A DNA stretch of 64,000 bases from NCBI GenBank assembly GCA_963850255.1, contig CAWKLL010000043.1, positions 1 to 64,000 of the forward strand, read 5' to 3'. Made by a program: the position numbers and the translations under genes. Numbering within the stretch: position 1 is the stretch's first letter; each line of letters begins with the position of its first letter. The notes beneath the pieces are model-generated. The model had not been told where the DNA came from and did not search any database. It saw only the letters and a list, made by a program, of their open reading frames with translations. This document shows, in pieces, positions 51,782-61,176 of this stretch. The DNA comes from J054 sp963850255. GTDB lineage: Bacteria > Pseudomonadota > Gammaproteobacteria > Steroidobacterales > GCA-2729495.

Positions 51782-53107
51782 TTGGGCCTGATACTCACCT
51801 GCGTGTCGGCTATAACAGCAGGCCATGCAGCTAACCTGGTTCAGGTGAGTGAGCCGGGGCGGCGCGCTGTGAGTCCGGAGATTGCCGTGGCGCCGGACGG
51901 CAGCATAAACCTTGTCTGGCTGGACAAAGGCCTGACAGCCGATCGACCAGCGCCGAAAAAGAACCGCAAGCCAGGCGAGCACAGTCACCGCTCCGCAACG
52001 GACCTTTATTTCAGTCGCTCCACCGACGGTGGCGCGAGCTGGACGCCGGCTGTGCGTGTCAATACCGAGGCCAATTCGGTGTGGGGCTTTGCGGTGAGTA
52101 AGCCGCGCATTGCGGTCGGCGAAAGCGGCACCATTCATGTGTTTTTCCCCGCCAATGAAGTCTCGCCGACGAATGGCACGGACGTGGTCACGGCGCGCTA
52201 TACGCGTTCGACGGATGGCGGACGCAGTTTCGAACCGGCCCGCACGATTAACCAGCTGCCCGACGTCAATCGCAGCGAGTTACTGGGCGAGGGTCTGACG
52301 GCAACTTTTTCTTTCGGCACCATGGGCATGGCGCCCGATGGCAGTCTGGTAGCCGCCTGGCAGGACATCGTTGAGATGCAGGAAGAGGGTGCCGGTGCAG
52401 ACGTTTACCTGGCCATTTCCCGTGACGACGGTGAAACCTGGACCGAGGAACTGGCGGCTATCGAGACCAACGCCGTGTGCCCCTGCTGCCAGCTGACCAT
52501 GCACTTTAACGGCCCGGAAATGTTGCTGGGCTATCGCAAGATCTACGCGGATGGCCGCGACAGCACCGTGGCCCGTGCCCTATCAGCGGAGCAGGGCATT
52601 GATGGTGAAGCGAGATTGCCATTCGCCGCCTGGGATATAGACGGATGCCCGCTTAAACCGACCGAACTGGCCACGGATGGCAACTGGGTGTTTGCCGCGG
52701 CCTATACCGCCGGTGAGGCAGAGCCGGGCGTTTACTTCTCGCGTTCGTCGGATCGTGGTGAAAGTTTCCAGGGTCGGTTGCGGGTGCACCCCGATGCTGT
52801 TTACTCCGATGCACCCGAGATGACTGTTGGGCCCGATGGGCGTATTCGCCTGGTCTGGCAGGCCAAGCTCGACGGACCGCGCCGCCTGTTCATGGCCGAG
52901 TCTATGGATCACGGTGCTGCATTTTCATCGCCGGTGGAACTGCCGACGCCCGCGGGCAATAGTTACTGGCCGGCCTCGGCAGTGGCCGCAGATGGCACCG
53001 TTTATGTGACCTGGCAGCAGCAGAACGAAGAAGTCTATGTCCTGCCGTTGCCTGCTGCAGAAGCAGCCGCGATGAACCAAAGACCGGCTCCAACTGCTAG
53101 TAATTAG
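51782..53107 (+). CDS. BNR/Asp-box repeat protein, sialidase-like, exported; start frame probably disturbed
   Basis: A ~441-residue protein with at least five Asp-box repeats of the type S-x-D-x-G-x-(S/T)-(W/F): STDGGASWTPA, STDGGRSFEPA, SRDDGETWTEE, SSDRGESFQG and SMDHGAAFSS. This gives a six-bladed beta-propeller. The catalytic Arg triad and Tyr of real sialidases are not all obvious, so I call it sialidase-like only. A CPCC motif (NAVCPCCQLTMHF) may bind metal or form a disulfide. The listed TTG start cuts into the signal peptide. ATG 51760 lies one base out of frame; dropping one T from the 5-T run at 51779-51783 would give MHRSKSVLGLILTCVSA, a good signal peptide. Confidence 0.75.
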   Translation: MGLILTCVSAITAGHAANLVQVSEPGRRAVSPEIAVAPDGSINLVWLDKGLTADRPAPKKNRKPGEHSHRSATDLYFSRSTDGGASWTPAVRVNTEANSVWGFAVSKPRIAVGESGTIHVFFPANEVSPTNGTDVVTARYTRSTDGGRSFEPARTINQLPDVNRSELLGEGLTATFSFGTMGMAPDGSLVAAWQDIVEMQEEGAGADVYLAISRDDGETWTEELAAIETNAVCPCCQLTMHFNGPEMLLGYRKIYADGRDSTVARALSAEQGIDGEARLPFAAWDIDGCPLKPTELATDGNWVFAAAYTAGEAEPGVYFSRSSDRGESFQGRLRVHPDAVYSDAPEMTVGPDGRIRLVWQAKLDGPRRLFMAESMDHGAAFSSPVELPTPAGNSYWPASAVAADGTVYVTWQQQNEEVYVLPLPAAEAAAMNQRPAPTASN

Positions 53108-53126
53108 ATTATATTACCTGCAAAAG

Positions 53127-53687
53127 CTATTGATATTTCTCTATTTCCAAGCCGGGTAGTCCATCCAGGCTCCGGGCGTTATTGCTGCGCAGATAGGCCC
53201 GCAAATCGGCCGGGTCCTTGTCCTTAACGTAGTTTTCAATCGAGCGGCGATCGCTTTTGAATTCGTACAGGGGCACGCCGTAGCCACAGGAATCACTGAT
53301 GCGTATCACGTCGACGCGAATCACTGAACGCGGCGGCGAAGGGCTGGTTGGAAAGCCGGCGACCAGCTCTGCAAAGCCGGCATCGCCGTGCTCGATGACC
53401 TCAGCGAGGCCGTGAAAACGAACGATTTTTGGCGGACCGTCGAAGGCACACAACATGATAACGATGCGGCTATTTTCTTTAACGTGCGCTACCGTTTCGA
53501 TACCGCTGCCACCGAGATCCAGGTAGGCAAGCTGACGCGGCCCAAGGATGCGCAGTGTGTCGCGACCCTTGGGCGAGCAATTCACCAGTCCGTCGCCACT
53601 CAACGGCGCGGTGGCGACGAAAAACAGCTGCTGACGCGCTACCCATTTCTGCATACTTGCGTCGATTTCGCTGAATTCTTTACCCAT
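53127..53687 (-). CDS. Pyridoxamine 5'-phosphate oxidase-related FMN-binding protein
   Basis: A 186-residue split-barrel flavin protein. It begins MGKEFSEIDASMQKWVARQ, then FFVATAPLSGDGLVNCSPKG, LAYLDLGGSGIETVAHVKEN and IVIMLCAFDGPPKIVRFHGLAEV, which is the PNPOx-like general stress or oxidase group. ATG 53687 follows an AAGGAG site by about eight bases. It is not the true PdxH type: the length and C-terminus differ. Substrate unknown. It is divergent from the antiporter gene at 53789. Confidence 0.8.
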   Translation of the reverse strand: MGKEFSEIDASMQKWVARQQLFFVATAPLSGDGLVNCSPKGRDTLRILGPRQLAYLDLGGSGIETVAHVKENSRIVIMLCAFDGPPKIVRFHGLAEVIEHGDAGFAELVAGFPTSPSPPRSVIRVDVIRISDSCGYGVPLYEFKSDRRSIENYVKDKDPADLRAYLRSNNARSLDGLPGLEIEKYQ

Positions 53688-53788
53688 CGGGCCGCTCCTT
53701 TGCGTTTTCGCTTTGCACAAGCTTAGCAATTCAGTCAGGAACCCAGCGACCCGGTTAAACTGACGGCTGCAATACGGACGAAGCGCGT

Positions 53789-55626
53789 ATGAATCACGAA
53801 TCTATCGTCTTGCTGGCAGGCGTCGGTGTCTTGTCCCTGCTGTGCCAGTGGTTGGCCTGGCGGAGCAAGCTGCCCGCCATCCTTTTTCTGTTGCTGGCAG
53901 GCCTGCTGATTGGTCCGGGCCTCGGCGTGCTGGACCCCGACGCATTGTTCGGCGACTTGTTATTTCCGTTTATCTCCCTGGCCGTCGCCGCCATTCTGTT
54001 CGAGGGCAGCCTGACCCTGCGGATTGAGGAAATCCGTGGCCACGGCAATGTGGTTAGCCGCATGGTCACCATCGGTTTCGTGGTGACCTGGGTGGTCGCT
54101 GCCGTGGCAGCAAGATTCTTTGTTGATATGGCCTGGCCCGTGGCCATTTTATTTGGCGCCATCATGGTAGTTACCGGACCTACGGTGATCATGCCCATGG
54201 TACGAGCGGTACGCCCCAATCAACGCATTGCCAATATTCTGCGCTGGGAAGGCATTTTGATCGATCCGGTGGGCGCCATTCTCGCGGTGTTGTCATTCAA
54301 CGTGATTGTAGCCACGGGTGTTTCTGCGGCGGCGATGGACACCGTATCTGGTGTTGATCAAGATGATTGCCAGCGGATTACTGGTGGGCGCTGCCTTTGG
54401 TTACTTATGGGGCCTGGCCTTACGCGCCATGTGGGTGCCGGACTACCTGGAAAATGCGGCAACGCTGTTGCTTGTGTTCGCCTGTTTTGCGCTGGCTGAT
54501 AGTGTCGAAAGCGAGGCCGGTCTGCTGGCCGTGACGGTGATGGGGGTCTGGCTGGCCAACATGCCGGGTGTGCGCGTCGAACGAATCGTGGAATTCAAAG
54601 AGACCCTTAGCCTGCTGCTCATATCCGGATTATTCGTGCTGCTGGCCGCGCGTCTGGATATTGAACGAATGTTAGCGCTGGGCTGGGGTGGCCTGGCTGT
54701 GCTGGCAGCGATTCAATTCGTCGCGCGCCCCCTGCAAGTCTATTTTTGCACACTGGGCTCGGACCTCGCGCTTGCCGAGCGCCTGGCGCTGGGCTGGATC
54801 GCGCCGCGCGGAATTGTCGCCGCGGCAATCTCTGCCTTGTTTGCGCTGCGCTTTGAAGCCGAAGGTTATACCGATGCTGCCCTGCTGGTACCGCTGACAT
54901 TCGTCATGATTCTTGGCACCGTAGTTTTTCAAAGCCTGACGGCGATACCGTTGCTTGGTCTGCTCGGTGTGCGTTCGCCGCCGCCTGAGGGGCTGCTGAT
55001 TACCGGCAGCGGTCCGGTGCCGCGCGAGCTTGCCGCAGTGTTACACGCTAACGATGTGGAGGTCCTGGTCGCCGACTCGTCCTGGCAGGGAATACGTGAA
55101 GCGCGCATGGCAGGACTACGGACTTACTTCGGCAATGCCGCCTCGGACCATGCGGAACGCCGGCTCGACTTGACCGGCATTGGTAAACTGCTGGCCTTGT
55201 CGCGGCGTCCGGACAATAACGACTTAATGTGCGCGCATTTTGCCAGCGAGTTTGGACGTCGCCAGGTATTTATGTTGCCGCAAACCGTTGACCTTGACGA
55301 CAGCAAGGCAGAGAAGCACGCAGTGGCAGCGTGGCGAAGAGGGCGACGCGCATTCGCAGAAAACGTAAGTCTCAGGCAAGCTCAGTCGCCTGCTCGCGCA
55401 GGGTGGTGAAATTCGCGTAACTCGCTTGACCGACGAATTCGATTTTGCCAGTTACAGCGAGGCCAATGCCGATCAGGCCATTCCATTGCTAGCCTGGCGC
55501 AGCGACGGAAAAGTACGCGTGCTGGCTGCCGACGACGAGTGGTTACCGACTTCAGGCTGGTCTATCGCCAGCCTGTTTCCCGCTGCAAAGCCGGAACAGC
55601 CTGATTCAGCCAGTGCTGCGGTTTGA
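53789..55626 (+). pseudogene. CPA1-type sodium/proton antiporter with C-terminal TrkA-N-like domain, two frame breaks
   Basis: Three overlapping frames form one gene. Frame 1 (53789 to about 54340) codes for the first helices (ILFLLLAGLLIGPGLGVLDP, LFEGSLTLRIEEIRGHGNVV, GAIMVVTGPTVIMPMVRAV). Frame 2 (~54340 to ~55375) continues with IKMIASGLLVGAAFGYLWGL, LALGWIAPRGIVAAAISALFAL and a TrkA-N-like domain (GLLITGSGPVPRELAAVL). Frame 3 (~55375 to 55626) supplies the C-terminal piece (TDEFDFASYSEANADQAIP). Each break needs one extra or two missing bases. Intact members are NhaP-type exporters of Na+ for H+. Since translation resumes exactly, sequencing error is as likely as inactivation. It ends 20 bp inside the end of the convergent CPA2 antiporter gene. 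Confidence 0.75.
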
Positions 55627-57180
55627 CATACCAGCCGGCAGCGACAACGAATCGCAGGTATGTGTCGCGAAGCCCAGACCGGCTTCCGCGTAGTTGTTGT
55701 AGGTCACATCAACGCCGGCGCTGATAATTTCTGCACGCTGATCCTCGTACTGATGCGTGGCGCTTATCAGCCCATCGAAACCGCGCGCCCGCAGTTGTTC
55801 AGCAGCCAGAACCTTGCCCTCGAGATCGGGGAGGGCGAGCATTACTGCGCGTATCCGGTCGAGCTTCAGGCGATGCCAGAAGCCCGGATCTTCAGCGTCA
55901 GCGAACACCACGCGACGGCCGGCATCGCGATGTTTATGAATTTTTCCCGGATCGTTTTCAATTCCAGCCACAGAGTAGCCCTGGGTATGCAGATGATCAT
56001 AGGCACCCGCGCCGATTCGTCCCATACCAACCACCATCACTTCAGCGCTGCCCAGTGACAAGGGCTGGTCATCCGGGTGTCGACGTTTTGTTTCGAAGCG
56101 CTCGAAATAACTGCCTATCGGTCCGTAGAGTCGATGTGCATGGCGGTTGAGAGGCGCAGCGATGGCAAAAGAAATTGATACCGTCAGCGCTGCAATAATC
56201 AGCAATGATTCAGGCAGTGCACCGGCTTCAACCCCGAACTGAATCACGATTAATCCGAATTCACTGAAGCTGGCCAGCGACAAGGCTGTCAGAAACGCGG
56301 TGCGTGCACGCAGTCCGAACATCATCAAAAGAAACTGGAACAGCAATGCCTTAAGCGGCAGAAGCAGTGTCAACAGGCAGGCCATTAACAACATATCCAG
56401 AGTAGGCAGTGCCGATAAACCGATGTTCAGGAAAAAGCCGACCAGCAAAAATTCCTTGATGCCCCAGAGCACGTCACCGAGTTCCTTTGACTTGGGATGA
56501 TCGGCAAGCAGGCTGCCCATCACCAGGGCGCCAAGTTCCGGGCTCATGCCGACGGCTTCAAAGCCCAGGCCACCCACGGCCAGCGCCAGCACGGCTCCAT
56601 AGACCACCAGCAGTTCGTTGTGGCCAATCCAGTCCAGGGCGCGGGTAAGCAGTGGCCGCAACAACAGCAATAACGGCAAACCCAGGGCCCAGGGTGACGG
56701 GCTGTGGCCGCCGAGCGTTGTCAAAATTGCCACCGCAAACAGGTCCTGAATAATCAGGATGCCGATGGCCACCCGGCCGTGAAAAGCGCGCAGCTCACGC
56801 CGATACTCAAGCATTTTTGCCGCCAGCACCGTGCTGGAAAAGCCCAGCGAGGCTCCCAGGGCCAGGGCTGGAAGACTACTCAGGTCTGCGAGACTGATTA
56901 GCATCCAGGCACTGATGCCGGCCACCAGTAGCAGATGCGCAATACCGCTGCCGAGGACTTCGGGTCGGATCAGGCTGATCAGACGCACTTTGAGACCAAC
57001 GGTAAACAGCAGCAGCAATACGCCAATGTCACTCAGTTGCTCGAGCAACGCGTCGGCTTCAAAGCCCAGCGCACGAAAGCCAAAGCCGGCGGCCAGAAAA
57101 CCCACCAACGGGGGTAAGCCAATCTGGCGAACCGCCAGTCCGGAGACAAATGCACCAGCAAGCCAGAGTGAAAACATCAT
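55606..57180 (-). CDS. CPA2 cation/proton antiporter with RCK/TrkA-N domain (KefB/YbaL-like)
   Basis: A 524-residue protein. The N-terminal part (~1-370) has 12 or so helices with LPPLVGFLAAGFGFRALGF, LLLFTVGLKVRLISL and SLGFSSTVLAAKMLEYRREL, the CPA2 core. The C-terminal part (~390-510) is a Rossmann-type RCK domain starting EVMVVGMGRIGAGAYDHLHTQG, with FADAEDPGFWHRLKLDRIRAVML. It likely exchanges K+ for H+ under nucleotide or redox control. No KefF/KefG-type partner is next to it. It is convergent with the CPA1 antiporter. An AT-rich region with a perfect 16-bp palindrome lies upstream. Confidence 0.9.
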   Translation of the reverse strand: MMFSLWLAGAFVSGLAVRQIGLPPLVGFLAAGFGFRALGFEADALLEQLSDIGVLLLLFTVGLKVRLISLIRPEVLGSGIAHLLLVAGISAWMLISLADLSSLPALALGASLGFSSTVLAAKMLEYRRELRAFHGRVAIGILIIQDLFAVAILTTLGGHSPSPWALGLPLLLLLRPLLTRALDWIGHNELLVVYGAVLALAVGGLGFEAVGMSPELGALVMGSLLADHPKSKELGDVLWGIKEFLLVGFFLNIGLSALPTLDMLLMACLLTLLLPLKALLFQFLLMMFGLRARTAFLTALSLASFSEFGLIVIQFGVEAGALPESLLIIAALTVSISFAIAAPLNRHAHRLYGPIGSYFERFETKRRHPDDQPLSLGSAEVMVVGMGRIGAGAYDHLHTQGYSVAGIENDPGKIHKHRDAGRRVVFADAEDPGFWHRLKLDRIRAVMLALPDLEGKVLAAEQLRARGFDGLISATHQYEDQRAEIISAGVDVTYNNYAEAGLGFATHTCDSLSLPAGMSNRSTG

Positions 57181-57314
57181 CAGAGATTAATCGTTGGCGT
57201 AATCGAACGGCAGCGATAATGGCCGAATGAGGGCGGCGGCGATAGTTCGTTGCTGGCGGGTCCTGGCGGCTGCGGTGAGGAATCTTGGTGCCTGGTGACC
57301 TCAGCCCTAATACG

Positions 57315-57330
57315 CATAATATATATTATG
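57315..57330. repeat. Perfect 16-bp AT-rich palindrome, possible operator
   Basis: Bases 57315-57330 (CATAATATATATTATG) are a perfect palindrome inside a short AT-rich island in otherwise GC-rich sequence. It lies 135 bp upstream of the minus-strand antiporter start and 55 bp past the malic enzyme stop. It could be a promoter/operator for the antiporter gene. Confidence 0.4.
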
Positions 57331-57384
57331 TTAAATAAAATATATTCCCAGCCATGGCCGGTGTGCCGCAGCCTCCCTTTTGCG

Positions 57385-59082
57385 CTAATCCATGCTTCTT
57401 TCAGCCGGCACGTAGTCCTGGTATTCCGGCGTCCAGACGCCTGCACTGAGGCGTTTTTGCATATCCGCTTCCTTTAACGCCGGGCACAGGCCTTCCTCGA
57501 CAGCGGCGCGCATCACCGCACTGGCTACCGCGGTCGAAACTTCGCGCAACCTGGATATGGGCGGATACAGCAAGCCGCTGTTCAGTTCGTGTTCGCTAAC
57601 CATTCCGGCCAGGGCCTTGGCGGCTGCATAGAACAAATCATCGGTCACACGGCTGGTGCCCGCCAGCAGCGCACCCAGACCGACCCCCGGGAAAATAAAG
57701 GCATTGTTGCCCTGCCCGACACGCACGCGCCGTTCACCGCGGATCACGTCCGGGAACGGACTGCCGGTCGCGATCAGCGCCTGACCGGCTGACCAGTCCA
57801 GCACCTCAGCCGGAACGGCTTCCGACTGATCGGTTGGATTGGACAAGGGCATGATCAAAGGTCGGTCCACCACATTGCTGGTTGCGCGCACGATATGTTC
57901 ATGGAAGGCACCAGGCTGCCCCGAGGTGCCGATCAGCACCGTGGGTCGGAATTTGTTCACCACGCTTTGCAGCTCGTGCTGCGCAGTCAGGCCAAGATTT
58001 TTCGCAAACGCAGGATCCCAGGCCATTTCCTGCTTATAGGCATCACGAATGCCGCCGTCATTGACCAGCAGCCCGCGGCTGTCGAGCACCGCAATCTGAT
58101 GGCGGACCCGATCAGCACTGATGCCTTCGGCACACAGCGCAGCGCGAATCTGTCGGGTGATGCCCAGGCCTGCCGCCCCGGCACCGAGAATTAACACGCG
58201 TTCGTCTACCAGGCGCCTGCCGTGGATCCGCTCGGCACTGAGAATTCCTGCCAGTGCCACTGCGCCGGTGCCCTGGATATCGTCGTTGAAAGACGGCAAC
58301 TGGTCGACGTAGCGATCCAGAACAGTCAAAGCGTTGTCTTTGCGAAAATCTTCCCACTGCACCAGCGCACCCGGGAAGCAACTACGTACTGCAGTGACAA
58401 ACTCATCCAGCAATGACTGATATTCGGCGCCGCGCAGGCGCCGTTCAGGCCAGCCGAGATAGCGCTCATCAGATAGCAAGGCGGCGTTTTCTGTGCCTAC
58501 GTCCAGGCTCACCGGCAACACCGTGGCCGGATCTATGCCTGCGCCGGCAGTGTACAAGGCCAGTTTTCCGATAGCGATTGCCATACCGCCGGCGCCCTGG
58601 TCGCCGATGCCGAGAATGGATTCGTTATCGGTGGCAACAATCAGACGCACATCGCGGCCACGCGCCGCAGTCTTGAGCGCTGGTGCAATTCGGCCGCGCA
58701 TGTCCGGGGAAATCCAGATACCCCGGCCACGCTGAAAAATGTGGCTGTATTTTCGTGTGACCAGGCCCACGGTCGGGGTGTAGATGATGGGCAGCAGCTC
58801 CTCAAGATATTCGCTGAGCAAGCGAAAATACAGGTGTTCATTGCGATCCTGCAGCGACGCCAGGTAGACAAATTTCTGCAAGGGATCGCCGTAGTTCTGC
58901 AAATTTCGGTACATGCGCTGTACCTGCATCTCGATGTTGACGGTGCGCACCGGCAGCAAACCTTCCAGCCCAAAGGCTGCGCGTTCCTCGGCGCTGAAAG
59001 CGCCGCCCTTGTTGAGCAATGGTTCACGAATCAGGTCATGGCCGTGCAGATAGACGGTCTTGGATCGCGCTTTTTTGTTCAC
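57385..59082 (-). CDS. maeA: NAD-dependent malic enzyme
   Basis: A 565-residue malic enzyme, the same length as E. coli MaeA. Motifs in order: FPLLNKGGAF-type start (EPLLNKGGAFSAEERAAFGL), the catalytic Tyr in IIYTPTVGLVTRKYSHIF, TDNESILGIGDQGAGGMAIA, the metal-binding EDF in LVQWEDFRKDNAL, DDIQGTGAVALAG and the NAD site ILGAGAAGLGI. It converts malate to pyruvate plus CO2 and NADH. I chose GTG 59082 because GGAG lies six bases upstream and the length then equals MaeA; ATG 59112 would add ten residues. It is divergent from the desaturase gene. Confidence 0.94.
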   Translation of the reverse strand: MNKKARSKTVYLHGHDLIREPLLNKGGAFSAEERAAFGLEGLLPVRTVNIEMQVQRMYRNLQNYGDPLQKFVYLASLQDRNEHLYFRLLSEYLEELLPIIYTPTVGLVTRKYSHIFQRGRGIWISPDMRGRIAPALKTAARGRDVRLIVATDNESILGIGDQGAGGMAIAIGKLALYTAGAGIDPATVLPVSLDVGTENAALLSDERYLGWPERRLRGAEYQSLLDEFVTAVRSCFPGALVQWEDFRKDNALTVLDRYVDQLPSFNDDIQGTGAVALAGILSAERIHGRRLVDERVLILGAGAAGLGITRQIRAALCAEGISADRVRHQIAVLDSRGLLVNDGGIRDAYKQEMAWDPAFAKNLGLTAQHELQSVVNKFRPTVLIGTSGQPGAFHEHIVRATSNVVDRPLIMPLSNPTDQSEAVPAEVLDWSAGQALIATGSPFPDVIRGERRVRVGQGNNAFIFPGVGLGALLAGTSRVTDDLFYAAAKALAGMVSEHELNSGLLYPPISRLREVSTAVASAVMRAAVEEGLCPALKEADMQKRLSAGVWTPEYQDYVPAERSMD

Positions 59083-59159
59083 AATTAACTCCGTGATCGG
59101 GATGGCAGGCATAGCCCCAAACCTTGCACACAGTATGTTTCAAGAGGTCCGGCTGGTTG

Positions 59160-59165
59160 TATAAT
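59160..59165 (+). promoter_or_regulatory. Possible -10 element for the desaturase gene
   Basis: An exact TATAAT lies 128 bp before the desaturase ATG in the 210-bp malic enzyme-desaturase spacer. The -35 region is poor (GTTTCA at 59137-59142, 17 bp upstream), so strength or exact use is uncertain. The leader would be long, about 120 nt. Confidence 0.35.
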
Positions 59166-59292
59166 ATCGGTTTAGCGGCGAACCGACTGGCTTAACAGCC
59201 TGACCAGTCCTCACCAGATTCTTACGCCGATTCTGCAACTAATTCCTTATCGCAGACGAAGTTCCGGGTAAGGTTTAAGAGATTCTCACACT

Positions 59293-60150
59293 ATGTCTAC
59301 AGCGGAACGTAATGCGCGTGCTGTACAACTGGGCTTCCTGGTTTTTCACCTCGCCTGTCTGGGTGCTTTTTTTACCGGCATCAGCCCCGTTGCCCTATGG
59401 GTTGCCTTGGGCCTTTATGTTGCTCGAGCCTTTGGCGTAACGGCGGGCTTTCATCGCCTGCTGGCTCACGGCGCGTATAAGGCCAGTCGGCCGGTGCAGT
59501 TTTTGCTTGCTCTGCTGGGCAGTCTTGCAATACAGGGCGGCCCGCTCTGGTGGGTCAGTCATCATCGCAATCACCACCGCTACACCGAGACCCCCAGGGA
59601 CATCCACTCCCCCTCGCGCAAAGGTTTCTGGTATGCGCATATGGGCTGGATGATGGATAAGGAATGCTTTGAGGGTAACGCGACCAACGTTAAAGAGCTG
59701 TATCGGTACCCCGAGCTAAAGTTTTTGCAAAAAAATTATGCGCTGTTGCTGGTCGCTGAGGCACTGGCCATTTATGCGCTGGGCGCTCTGCTGGGTGCAG
59801 CCTATCCCGAATTGGGCACCTCGGGCCTGCAGATGCTGGTGTGGGGATTCTTTATCAGTACGGTGGCGCTTTGGCATGCCACCTTCATGGTCAACTCTGT
59901 TTGCCATATCTGGGGACAGCAGGCCTACGATGCGGGTGACACAAGCACCAACAACTGGATAGTGGCCCTGCTCACCCTCGGCGAAGGCTGGCACAACAAT
60001 CACCACAAGTTCGCCTACTCGGCAAGACATGGCTTGCGCTGGTGGCAATTGGATATTACCTGGATGACGCTAAAGCTTATGAGCTGGCTCGGCCTGGTCA
60101 AAGACCTGCGGCTGCCGCGCCGCCGCGTCCCGGCGGCCGCCGCCGCCTGA
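59293..60150 (+). CDS. Membrane fatty-acid desaturase (acyl-CoA delta-9 type)
   Basis: A 285-residue membrane di-iron desaturase. Three histidine boxes are present: HRLLAH (~residues 55-60), HHRNHHR (~95-101) and HNNHH (~235-239). The residues around them (VTAGFHRLLAHGAY, WWVSHHRNHHRYTETPRDIHSP, GEGWHNNHHKFAYSARHG) match the stearoyl-CoA delta-9 desaturase group. It puts a cis double bond into membrane fatty acids with oxygen, which fits an aerobic organism. Four helices flank the boxes. It is convergent with ccmI, 6 bp apart. Confidence 0.93.
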   Translation: MSTAERNARAVQLGFLVFHLACLGAFFTGISPVALWVALGLYVARAFGVTAGFHRLLAHGAYKASRPVQFLLALLGSLAIQGGPLWWVSHHRNHHRYTETPRDIHSPSRKGFWYAHMGWMMDKECFEGNATNVKELYRYPELKFLQKNYALLLVAEALAIYALGALLGAAYPELGTSGLQMLVWGFFISTVALWHATFMVNSVCHIWGQQAYDAGDTSTNNWIVALLTLGEGWHNNHHKFAYSARHGLRWWQLDITWMTLKLMSWLGLVKDLRLPRRRVPAAAAA

Positions 60151-60156
60151 GCTGCT

Positions 60157-61176
60157 TCAGGGTCTTGGTACCACCTGGTTCATCAAGATATTCACCGGGC
60201 CATCACCGGCCGACCAGCGTGCTTCGCCAAACACATCGCCCGGCTGTGCCAACGCTTCGCCGCCGTTAGACACGCGCGCAATAAGCTTGACTTCGCTGAT
60301 GCCGGTGAGCGTTCGTCCGGGGATCATGGCATTGGCGTCACTGATGTTGAGCGTGCGGGGGAAACTGCCAACGGGCAGGCGTACCGCGGCCACCGGCGGA
60401 CCCGGCCGGTCGCCGTCGCGGGCTACCAGGAACAGCAGCGCACCCTCCTCCACCTGGCCTTGCAAGCCATTGGCCATGGCGACCTGCACCTGGATACCAG
60501 CTGCGTCATTGCTGCTTGCCGGCGGTAACTCCCCACCCATGGCCTGCAGTCGCTCGCTGACAATGCGCTGCACGGCTTCTGGCGGGTTTAGTGTGAGCAG
60601 CTGCTGCCAGCGACTCTGCAGCAAGGCATTGTCTCCACGTGCACTGGCTGCCAGCCCGCCATAGAACAAAGCCTTGGCATTGTCTGGTTGCTGGGCGAGT
60701 ACCTCTTCCAGCAGCGCACCCGCGCTGCCGGCGAGACTGTCGCGACTGGCGAGAATTTGTGCTTCGGCGACGCCCAGTTTGGCGGCCGTGTCTTCGCCGC
60801 CACTGATCGCCAGGGCACGCTGAAACGCACTTTCGGCATCTGCGGGTCGCTGCACCTGCAGGAAAGAATTGCCCAGCAACAACCAGCCGGCTATATCGTC
60901 AGGATTTTCAGCGAGTTTCGCCTCCAGGCCGCCGATGGCCGTGGCCAGTTCAGGCGCCATTGCGCCGTTGCCGCTGCTGGCCGGTGCCTGCACCGGGGGC
61001 TGCCAGTCATAATTGGAACCGGCGAGATAGAGCAAGGCCGCCATGGCAGGAATCACCAGCGCCGCCAGGGTCGCCGCCACGGGTGCCGGCTGCTCCGAGT
61101 CGCGTAACAACGGCAATGCCACCAGTCCGGCGGCCAATAAGGCTGCCAGTATCGCCAGCGCGATGAACAAACTCAT
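60157..61176 (-). CDS. ccmI: Cytochrome c biogenesis protein CcmI (TPR domain)
   Basis: A 339-residue protein. Two N-terminal helices (SLFIALAILAALLAAGLVALP and VIPAMAALLYLAG) are followed by TPR repeats (~75-200, PDDIAGWLLLGNSFLQVQRPADAESAFQRAL) and a C-terminal periplasmic beta domain (GLQGQVEEGALLFLVARDGDRPGPPVAAVRLPVGSFP), as in CcmI or the C-terminal half of E. coli CcmH. It presents apocytochrome to the heme ligation complex CcmF/H. It overlaps ccmH by 4 bp and is the last gene of this part of the operon. Confidence 0.9.
   Translation of the reverse strand: MSLFIALAILAALLAAGLVALPLLRDSEQPAPVAATLAALVIPAMAALLYLAGSNYDWQPPVQAPASSGNGAMAPELATAIGGLEAKLAENPDDIAGWLLLGNSFLQVQRPADAESAFQRALAISGGEDTAAKLGVAEAQILASRDSLAGSAGALLEEVLAQQPDNAKALFYGGLAASARGDNALLQSRWQQLLTLNPPEAVQRIVSERLQAMGGELPPASSNDAAGIQVQVAMANGLQGQVEEGALLFLVARDGDRPGPPVAAVRLPVGSFPRTLNISDANAMIPGRTLTGISEVKLIARVSNGGEALAQPGDVFGEARWSAGDGPVNILMNQVVPRP

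Noticed and set aside
51782..53107. BNR-repeat protein as a GlyGly-CTERM cargo of the rhombosortase
   Set aside because: Its C-terminus ends in a soluble Ala/Pro/Ser stretch without a GG motif, hydrophobic helix or basic end.
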